Source: an archaeon
GTDB lineage: Archaea > Halobacteriota > Syntropharchaeia > Alkanophagales > Methanospirareceae
Direction: 5' to 3'
Assembly (NCBI GenBank): GCA_030019325.1
Contig: JASEFB010000042.1
Span: 1-16,577, forward strand
Length of the DNA stretch: 16,577 bases
Of this stretch, positions 1 through 5,602 are shown piece after piece; position 1 is the first letter of the stretch; each line of letters opens with the position of its first letter. The notes under the pieces are model-generated. The model made no database searches and was not told the DNA's origin. It worked only from the letters and a program-made list of their open reading frames with translations. The translations under genes were made by a program, and so were the position numbers.

Positions 1-60
1 GGCGGAGCCCACGATGCGGGGGCACGGGCGGAGCCCGTGATGGGGCAGAGCCCCATAGCG
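1..60. repeat. GC-rich hairpin-module repeat inside polB
   Basis: Two complete modules are visible. One is cacgggc-gga-gcccgtg (23-39) and the next is atggggc-aga-gccccat (40-56). Each has a perfect 7-bp stem and a 3-nt loop, and they are directly adjacent. A further module is cut by the window edge (ggc-gga-gccc, 1-10). The frame through all of it is that of polB and contains no stop. The same core (GGGC-R-GA-GCCC) recurs at 2123-2139 and, on the other strand, at 7205-7217. Confidence 0.8.
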
Positions 61-1829
61 GAGAACAGTTCCAGCCGGACATCATCGTGGGATATAATTC
101 TGATGGTTTTGACTGGCAGTATATAAAGGAGCGCGCAAAATTACAGGGAATTCGATTGAGTGTGGGTGCTGATGGCAGCATGGTCCAATTTGAAAAAGGG
201 GGGATACTGCCCGGGGTAAATATCGCAGGCAGACTGAACGTTGACCTTTTCAAGCTCGCAAAACGCGACCTGGACAGCGTGAAGGTGAAAAAATTGGAAA
301 ACGTGGCGGAATTTCTCGGCGTGATGAATAAAAACGACCGGGTGAATTTATCGCCGCGAGAGATTACCGAATGCTGGATGGATGCATCTCCTTCCGCACG
401 AGAGCGTCTCTATGAGTACGCAAAGGCAGATGCAGTGAGTACGCTGGGCATCGCTACGAAAGTGTTACCGCTGCAAATCGAGCTTTCCAAGATGGTTGGT
501 TATCCATTAGACGAGTTAGCAAAGATGGGACGAGGTCGTCAGGTAGAAGCATTCTTAACTGCAGAGGCATTTAAGAGGGGGGAGCTGGTGCCAGCAAAGA
601 GAGGAGCTGAGAAGACGTATGAAGGTGGGTTCGTGCTGCCACCAGAGAAGGGTTTGCATGAGGATGTCATCGCCCTCGACTTCTCATCCATGTATCCAAC
701 CATTATGATCTCCTTTAACATCTCCCCTGATACTTTTGTGGAATCTCAGCAGAAGGAAGCTGAAGATGAGGTGTATACAGCACCTGAAGTGGGCCATGCA
801 TTCAGAAAGGAGCCGGATGGGTTCTTTAAAAGTATATTGAGCGATTTGATTGCGAGAAGAAAGGCGCTAAAGAGCGAAATGAAGAGATATGACAAAACGA
901 GTGATGAATATCGGTTGTTGGACATACAACAGCAAAGTATCAAGATCCTCACGAACAGCTTTTATGGCTACACCGGCTGGAGTGCGGCGAAGTTTTACAA
1001 ACGAGAATGTGCGGAAGCGACAACGGCATGGGGACGTTATTTCATAAAGCAAGCAATAAGAATGGTGGAAGAGTTTGGATTTAAGGTTATTTACAGCGAT
1101 ACCGACAGCATCTTCGCCAAACTCACCGATAGCGGGATCACGGATAGAAGAGAAGAGACGCTGAAGAAGGCAAAGGAGATTTCAGAGCGAATCTCAAAAG
1201 AACTCCCCCTGGAACTCGAGATCCAGGATTTCTTCAAAGCCATCTTCTTTACGGGAAAGAAGAAGCGGTATGCCGCGCTTACTGATAAGGGAGAAATTGT
1301 GGTTCGGGGCTTGGAAGTACGCCGTGGGGACTGGTGTGAGATAGCGAAAGAAGTGCAGACGGAGGTGATACGGCTCATATTGGTGGAAAAAGCCCCGAAA
1401 AAGGCTATGGAATACGTTAAAAGCATTGTACAGTACTTAAAAGAGGGGGAAATACCCTTAGATAAACTAATAATCCATAAAACAATCACCAGAAAGCTAA
1501 ATGGATATGAAACAAAGCAAGCGCATGTTATTGCGGCTGAACGAGCATTAGCTTCTCCCTTCCACATTGTATACGAAGTTGGCTCGAAGATCCCCTATGT
1601 GGTGATAAAAGGTCCGGGAAAGCCGAGTGACCGCGCTTTTCCCGTCGATATTATAGAGAGCAGCGAAGGGAATGAAATATACGCAGATGGAGTTAAATAC
1701 CTGGTTGATGTCGAGTATTATACTCAGCATCAGGTAATACCTGTTGCACATAGAGTGTTGCAACTTTTTGGGTATGAGCCAGCATCTTTTGAAGAGGAGA
1801 GGCAGAAGACGCTCGTTCATTGGCTTTAA
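3..1829 (+). CDS. polB: Archaeal family B DNA polymerase, 5' end outside the window
   Basis: Replicative/repair DNA polymerase with 3'-5' proofreading. Counting from the GTG at 87, Exo II (N-x3-F-D) is at residues 4-9 and Exo III (Y-x3-D) at 111-115. Polymerase motif A (DFSSMYPTI, catalytic Asp198) follows, then motif B (K-x3-NSFYG, from residue 286), motif C (YSDTDS, Asp338 and Asp340) and a KKRY element. The C-terminus matches full-length archaeal PolB. The GTG at 87 is not the real start: Exo II would begin at the N-terminus, Exo I and the N-terminal domain would be missing, and the frame stays open back to base 3. The first 60 bases are hairpin-repeat DNA translated in frame (Gly-rich, including GAEP), placed just before Exo II. 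Family assignment is certain. Whether the upstream part is intact cannot be seen. Confidence 0.95.
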   Translation, partial: RSPRCGGTGGARDGAEPHSGEQFQPDIIVGYNSDGFDWQYIKERAKLQGIRLSVGADGSMVQFEKGGILPGVNIAGRLNVDLFKLAKRDLDSVKVKKLENVAEFLGVMNKNDRVNLSPREITECWMDASPSARERLYEYAKADAVSTLGIATKVLPLQIELSKMVGYPLDELAKMGRGRQVEAFLTAEAFKRGELVPAKRGAEKTYEGGFVLPPEKGLHEDVIALDFSSMYPTIMISFNISPDTFVESQQKEAEDEVYTAPEVGHAFRKEPDGFFKSILSDLIARRKALKSEMKRYDKTSDEYRLLDIQQQSIKILTNSFYGYTGWSAAKFYKRECAEATTAWGRYFIKQAIRMVEEFGFKVIYSDTDSIFAKLTDSGITDRREETLKKAKEISERISKELPLELEIQDFFKAIFFTGKKKRYAALTDKGEIVVRGLEVRRGDWCEIAKEVQTEVIRLILVEKAPKKAMEYVKSIVQYLKEGEIPLDKLIIHKTITRKLNGYETKQAHVIAAERALASPFHIVYEVGSKIPYVVIKGPGKPSDRAFPVDIIESSEGNEIYADGVKYLVDVEYYTQHQVIPVAHRVLQLFGYEPASFEEERQKTLVHWL

Positions 1830-1853
1830 GGGGACTCCAGAAGAAAGAATACC

Positions 1854-1868
1854 GAAAAACTTATATAT
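1854..1868 (+). promoter_or_regulatory. TATA/BRE promoter of the histone gene
   Basis: A purine-rich BRE-like stretch (gaaaaac) leads into ttatatatt at 1861-1869. Transcription would start about 25 nt downstream, near 1890, giving a leader of roughly 10 nt before the ATG at 1899. The promoter begins about 30 bases after the polB stop, so the histone is transcribed on its own. Confidence 0.6.
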
Positions 1869-1898
1869 TCCCTCAAAAATCTAATCATAGTGATAAAA

Positions 1899-2099
1899 AT
1901 GGCTGAACTGCCAATAGCACCTGTAACCAGGATAGTTAGGAAAGCAGGAGCAGAGAGAGTAAGTGAAGATGCAAGCCAGGAATTGGCAAGGCTGTTAGAG
2001 GATTATGGCGATAAAATAGCCAGAAAAGCCGTTAGCCTCGCTCGGCATGCGGGAAGAAAAACAGTGAAAAGAGAGGATATCAAAGAAGCTGCGGAATAA
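1899..2099 (+). CDS. Archaeal HMf-type histone, short C-terminus
   Basis: This 66-residue protein is a single histone fold that packages DNA as dimers and higher multimers. The N-terminus MAELPIAPV, the RVS element near residue 22 and the RHAGRKT loop near residue 53 are hallmarks of HMfA/HMfB-type histones. The ATG at 1899 is preferred over the GTG at 1890 because it gives the standard N-terminus and the predicted transcript start falls near 1890. The last helix ends in DIKEAAE, a few residues earlier than in HMfA/HMfB, which continue with a basic/aromatic tail. The TAA stop lies within the first bases of a hairpin repeat (2096-2142) also found in alaS. The repeat may therefore have trimmed the tail, which is an inference. 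Confidence 0.95.
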   Translation: MAELPIAPVTRIVRKAGAERVSEDASQELARLLEDYGDKIARKAVSLARHAGRKTVKREDIKEAAE

Positions 2100-2142
2100 G
2101 CCCTTACAGGGCTTGCGGGGTCGTGGGGCAGAGCCCCACAAA
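2096..2142. repeat. Hairpin-module repeat at the histone stop codon
   Basis: There are two 7-bp/3-nt hairpins: aagccct-tac-agggctt (2098-2114) and gtggggc-aga-gccccac (2123-2139). The 24-base left end (2096-2119) and the right end (through ccccacaaa) are shared with the reverse complement of 7200-7270 in alaS. The intervening 24 bases present in alaS are missing here. The histone stop codon is inside the shared left end. Confidence 0.85.
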
Positions 2143-2147
2143 TCAAA

Positions 2148-2200
2148 GGTTAAACGAGGGGGAAAGAGTAAATTACAAAATTTAACCCCCCCCTTTTTTT
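2148..2200 (+). terminator. Hairpin and C8T7 tract after the histone
   Basis: An inverted repeat ggttaaa (2148-2154) / tttaacc (2181-2187) contains a smaller one, taaatt (2169-2174) / aattta (2179-2184). It is followed by eight C and seven T (2186-2200). A T-tract is the usual archaeal terminator, and this one would end the histone transcript. Bases 2201-2268 hold nothing recognisable except a second T-run near 2217 and an inverted repeat, gacgc/gcgtc, at 2249-2266 just past the nadM stop. Confidence 0.5.
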
Positions 2201-2268
2201 CATTTAAGAAGGTCCACTTTTTTACTCCCTCTCTCACCACTTCTTATGACGCTTCGGGTTGCGTCAGC

Positions 2269-2781
2269 CTACTCAGTATCGCTTTTCTCCAAGTCCTTCA
2301 ATCTTCTTATCCCGTTTATCTCCTTTATGACCTCTACAACTGCTCGAGGCACCAGATGTTCCCAGCGTTCTTCGTTCAAGATTCGCCTCCTTATCTCACT
2401 ACCTGAATATTCTTTCCTGTTGAAGAGGAAAGGAACACGCACTTTGTACCCTCGTTCTTTAAATAAACGCTCTATTAATGGATTATGTGCAAATACAACA
2501 TCCACAGGGGGTATCAATGACTCGACATGCGATACCCAGACCGCATTCCAGTTCACATCCAAGATTGGGATGATATAAAAGTTGAAGATGCCCTCATCTC
2601 GTAAGGATTTTGAAATCATCAGATAGCGTTCTCCCGCAGTAAATGGGTTATCCAACTCGTGGCTTTTTTGTGCTGACCCGATGCATAGAATGACTTCATC
2701 CGCATCGGAAACCATCTCTTTTATCACTGCATGATGGCCGAGATGGTAGGGCTGAAACCTTCCTATGTATAACGCTCTCAT
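2269..2781 (-). CDS. nadM: Nicotinamide-nucleotide adenylyltransferase, archaeal type
   Basis: This 170-residue enzyme joins NMN and ATP to NAD+ and pyrophosphate in NAD synthesis and salvage. The N-terminal nucleotidyltransferase signature GRFQPYHLGHH is at residues 7-17, with the HxGH nucleotide-binding element. IGSAQKSH and NPFTAGER follow, and the second signature SGSEIRRRI lies near residue 127. This order and length are standard for archaeal NadM. A Shine-Dalgarno-like ggagaa lies immediately upstream of the ATG. The gene diverges from the DJ-1/PfpI gene, with about 120 bases between the two start codons, and appears monocistronic. Confidence 0.95.
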   Translation of the reverse strand: MRALYIGRFQPYHLGHHAVIKEMVSDADEVILCIGSAQKSHELDNPFTAGERYLMISKSLRDEGIFNFYIIPILDVNWNAVWVSHVESLIPPVDVVFAHNPLIERLFKERGYKVRVPFLFNRKEYSGSEIRRRILNEERWEHLVPRAVVEVIKEINGIRRLKDLEKSDTE

Positions 2782-2852
2782 TTCTCCTATCCTATTTCAC
2801 CTATCACATCCCTGTTCGTTCACGATAGGCTATTAAATGAAAAGTATGATTC

Positions 2853-2862
2853 TTTTATAAAT
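2853..2862 (+). promoter_or_regulatory. TATA box of the DJ-1/PfpI gene
   Basis: ttttataaat at 2853-2862 predicts a transcript start near 2882, about 20 nt before the chosen ATG at 2902. That leaves room for the Shine-Dalgarno sequence gaggtgggg at 2889-2897. Confidence 0.5.
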
Positions 2863-2901
2863 CCTTCTTTTAATTAAATAAAGTAAATGAGGTGGGGATG
2901 G

Positions 2902-3462
2902 ATGAGCGATATGGCAAAAAATGCCGTATTATTTCTGGCTACGGGATTTGAAGAGATTGAAGCCATTAGTATTGTTGATACACTGAGGAGGGCTGGAGTA
3001 GAAGTTACCATTGCGGGTCTTCAAGCAGGAGCTATCGAAGGTGCGCATGGCATCAAAGTGGTTCCGGATACCACAATCGGAGAAATCGAGATTGAGAAAT
3101 TTGATTCGGTCATCTTGCCAGGTGGCAATCCGGGTTACGTGAATCTCGGGAAGGACCAAAGGGTCTTAGATGCAGTTAAAACCGCCTTCGAGGTTGGGAA
3201 GATCGTTGCCGCCATCTGTGCGGCACCCTCGGTCTTAGCAAAAGTGGGCATTTTGAAGGGGAAGAGAGCCACCATTTATCCGGGAATGGGGACTGCTTTG
3301 ACCGGGGCTAAGCACATTAATGAGCGAGTAGTCATGGATGGAAAGCTGGTCACCAGTCAAGGTCCAGGTACCGCACTTGAATTTGCAATTACCCTGGTTG
3401 AGCTCTTGGTCGGGAAGCCAAAGGCTCAAGAGGTTAAAAGCGCGCTCGTAGCGAAGTTTTGA
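2902..3462 (+). CDS. DJ-1/PfpI family protein
   Basis: This 186-residue cytosolic protein has the class I glutamine-amidotransferase-like fold. From the ATG at 2902, the GFEEIEA element gives the conserved Glu at residue 20. PGGNPG is near residue 70, the nucleophile elbow AAICAAP carries the reactive Cys106, and GPGTALEFA is near the C-terminus. This is the DJ-1/YajL/ThiJ branch, whose members are reported variously as peptidases, deglycases or chaperones, so the substrate is not predictable. In-frame ATGs exist at 2887, 2902 and 2911. The one at 2902 is chosen because gaggtgggg ends 4 nt upstream. The gene is single, with its own TATA box, and converges on the Yip1-type gene. Confidence 0.9.
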   Translation: MSDMAKNAVLFLATGFEEIEAISIVDTLRRAGVEVTIAGLQAGAIEGAHGIKVVPDTTIGEIEIEKFDSVILPGGNPGYVNLGKDQRVLDAVKTAFEVGKIVAAICAAPSVLAKVGILKGKRATIYPGMGTALTGAKHINERVVMDGKLVTSQGPGTALEFAITLVELLVGKPKAQEVKSALVAKF

Positions 3463-3549
3463 ACTGACTATTCACCAGGCGATTTTTAATTCCAGCTTGT
3501 GGAAAGGAAAGGAAAAGTGAACTTACCGAAAAAATAAAAAGGAGGATAC

Positions 3550-4113
3550 TTAATATCCCCCAAATTCCGGTCCTGGCATCGTTGCAGCAAACGCAGCAAC
3601 CATTGTTCCGATAATGATTGCGGGTATGATCAGTGCAACGATCACTGCGAGAATCGCTTTTCCGGTAGAGAGTTCGTGAAGTTGCCGCACACCGATTATC
3701 CCCACGATAAGCGCCCATATCAGAGCGATCACGTTGAAGATTGGAATCCATCCCATGAGCAGGCTCGGCGTCGCTCCGTACATTACTGCTTTTATAGTCT
3801 GCACTACTCCATTTCTGCCACCAACGAGGTATACCCAGAGGTGAAGCCAGAGTCCGTCAATGAAAACACCGATTAGCCCGCCAGCGAGTAACAAGATAAA
3901 AACGCCTACTGCGAGCAAAGGACCCATCGCTGCTCCGAATGGCATCGCCGGTACACCAAACATCCCAAACATTCCTGCGAACAGCGAAAACGCTACTGCA
4001 ACTATGATTGCAAGAAGCACTGCGGGTATCATTAGAATAACGACATAGTACTTAAAAGCATCGCCAATCATGTCTTCCTTAGAGGCATCGAAGGTCTTCG
4101 AAGGACTGAACAA
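3550..4113 (-). CDS. Yip1-domain integral membrane protein
   Basis: This protein of about 187 residues has four or five hydrophobic spans: roughly residues 23-52, 65-100, 118-143 and 153-178. FSPSKTFDASKED at the N-terminus and IIGVRQLHELSTGKAI before the last span are typical of archaeal Yip1-family proteins (PF04893), whose role in archaea is unknown. The only in-frame start is TTG at 4113, right after a stop codon and a run of five G. It leaves no N-terminal residues before FSPSKTF, where family members often have ten or more. Another frame, with an ATG at 4173, reads into the G-run and would join if the run had one more G. The real N-terminus is therefore uncertain. It lies 117 bases downstream of endA on the same strand. 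Confidence 0.8.
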   Translation of the reverse strand: MFSPSKTFDASKEDMIGDAFKYYVVILMIPAVLLAIIVAVAFSLFAGMFGMFGVPAMPFGAAMGPLLAVGVFILLLAGGLIGVFIDGLWLHLWVYLVGGRNGVVQTIKAVMYGATPSLLMGWIPIFNVIALIWALIVGIIGVRQLHELSTGKAILAVIVALIIPAIIIGTMVAAFAATMPGPEFGGY

Positions 4114-4230
4114 GAACCCCCTTTATTCGTTCCACTATACTTAGTACCATTTGTGTCACCAAAATTAGACATGGCTATCTCGGCATAAAAAACTTTTCCA
4201 TAAAGCGAATTACATTAGCAGAGGTGAGCC

Positions 4231-5349
4231 TTAGAGCTTCATCCTTCCTATATCCACATATCTAATTGGTTGGTCAACCGTTCCCAAATGTTGTCGCGCA
4301 ACGGCTTTATTCAAATTCTTCGTTAGTGATTGATAGACGAAGATCATCCGCTTCTTCACGCCATGCGCCAACCTTACCGCCCGTGCTAATTCAGACATTG
4401 AAAAAACATGCTCCGCGGGGAGCACATGAATTAAATCCGAGGAATGTTTCAGGTTCATTGCCTTATATACTCTGAAATGAGAGCCGAATTTAAAACCCGT
4501 CTTTACTATCAGTCCTTTTTCCATTAAATCCGCGTAAACGGCGTATTTAGCCAAGAAATCGCTCTCTATAGAGGTAGCATACTCGATGAACTGCTCAAAA
4601 CTCATCTCCAGCAGCCCTCTCTTTATCAAATAAGCCGCTTCAACCAACGAAAGCAATAGCCACCCCTCATTCGTTAACGTGCCATAAAAATGGTTTTTGT
4701 AAAGGGCCTCAGCGAAAGCCGCGTTCCGTAAGACTACCTTATCCCCGAGCAAAAATGGATTACCCTCCCCCCTCTCTTCTCTTCTCCCCCATTCTTTCTC
4801 GTCCCGCGTTTCAATCGCATCAAACTTTGCTTCCTTCACCTTGTAGTACGTGATGTCGCTTTCGTCATCCACAACTGCAATAATAGGCTCTTTTCTCATG
4901 TTATGAGCTAAAATGAGGAGCTCCTCCAAGTCCTTCACGGGTAAAAATTCACGTTCTGATAAAATACGGATGAAATACCGTGCAGGCTTCTCCCCAGGCT
5001 TTGTTCCCCGAGGATAAAGCCAAAAATCAACTCCACCAGGATGCACGGCATAGCCTCGCTCCTTCAAATCCTTGTAGGTGATGTATCTCGCTCCAAAGTT
5101 CGGAAAGATGCCCAACGCATGCTTAAAGAGCTCTTCAAGCGTTAACGCTGACTCTTTCTCTTCTTCCCTTTTTATTACGATCTTTCCTGCTTCAAGTAAA
5201 AAAGCAGCCTCTTCCAGTGATAGCGTTAATTTGCCCTCTCTTTCCTCTTTTGCACCTTTACCTTCTTTCCTTCCGTATCCTCTGAGTTCAAAACTTTCAG
5301 CTTCAACCCGTGCTACTGTGACCTCTTCACCCGAAAGTATTCCTTGCAT
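4231..5349 (-). CDS. endA: tRNA-splicing endonuclease, tandem-repeat (alpha2) type
   Basis: EndA excises introns from tRNA and rRNA precursors by cutting bulge-helix-bulge structures, leaving 2',3'-cyclic phosphate ends. This 372-residue protein has two copies of the EndA unit. In the C-terminal copy the YADLMEKG... FKFGSHFRVY motif gives catalytic Tyr295, HSSDL gives His302, and GVKKRM gives Lys332/333, the expected Tyr-His-Lys triad. The N-terminal copy (YITYKDLKERGY, VDFWLYPRG) keeps the fold motifs but has no matching His, so it is probably structural only. Length and arrangement fit the homodimeric enzymes of Archaeoglobus/Thermoplasma type rather than the 180-residue alpha4 form. A substrate is present in the same window: the tRNA-Gly intron at 11186-11215. 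The gene diverges from alaS. Confidence 0.93.
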   Translation of the reverse strand: MQGILSGEEVTVARVEAESFELRGYGRKEGKGAKEEREGKLTLSLEEAAFLLEAGKIVIKREEEKESALTLEELFKHALGIFPNFGARYITYKDLKERGYAVHPGGVDFWLYPRGTKPGEKPARYFIRILSEREFLPVKDLEELLILAHNMRKEPIIAVVDDESDITYYKVKEAKFDAIETRDEKEWGRREERGEGNPFLLGDKVVLRNAAFAEALYKNHFYGTLTNEGWLLLSLVEAAYLIKRGLLEMSFEQFIEYATSIESDFLAKYAVYADLMEKGLIVKTGFKFGSHFRVYKAMNLKHSSDLIHVLPAEHVFSMSELARAVRLAHGVKKRMIFVYQSLTKNLNKAVARQHLGTVDQPIRYVDIGRMKL

Positions 5350-5602
5350 CTTTAATCTGATAAATTTTTCTTAGCAAGAAAAGTTTTTTATCAAAACCAC
5401 GGTGAGTGTTTCTTTACGATCTCTTTCATCGTTATTTCCTGTGCCATCTTCATCTTTTCTGGGCACCAGATATCTTGAAAATGCCACCTTTATAATCCTT
5501 ATAATCCCTGAGGGTATCATAAATAAATGGAAGCAAAGGGTAGAAAGAAAGAAAACAAAAACTTTTTAATCTCTCTTCCATATGGTGGGTGCATAAAATA
5601 AA
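5350..5602. promoter_or_regulatory. Divergent endA/alaS control region
   Basis: The alaS side has a BRE/TATA-like aaaac-tttttaat ending at 5570, about 33 bases before the alaS ATG, so the leader is very short. The endA side has an AT-rich stretch at 5376-5390 (minus strand gataaaaaac) as a weak TATA candidate. In between, a minus-strand frame encodes 20 residues (5391-5453) ending KKHSPWF. Without a start it extends further upstream to a stop near 5487, and it resembles the end of a coding region but matches nothing I know. No RNA gene is recognised. Confidence 0.4.

Noticed and set aside
87..89. GTG at 87 as the start of polB
   Set aside because: The frame is open upstream and the preceding codons (EQFQPDII) are typical PolB sequence before Exo II.
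2113..2406. Plus-strand open frame of 97 codons
   Set aside because: It starts within the hairpin repeat, crosses the histone terminator and runs antisense to nadM. Low-complexity, no family resemblance.
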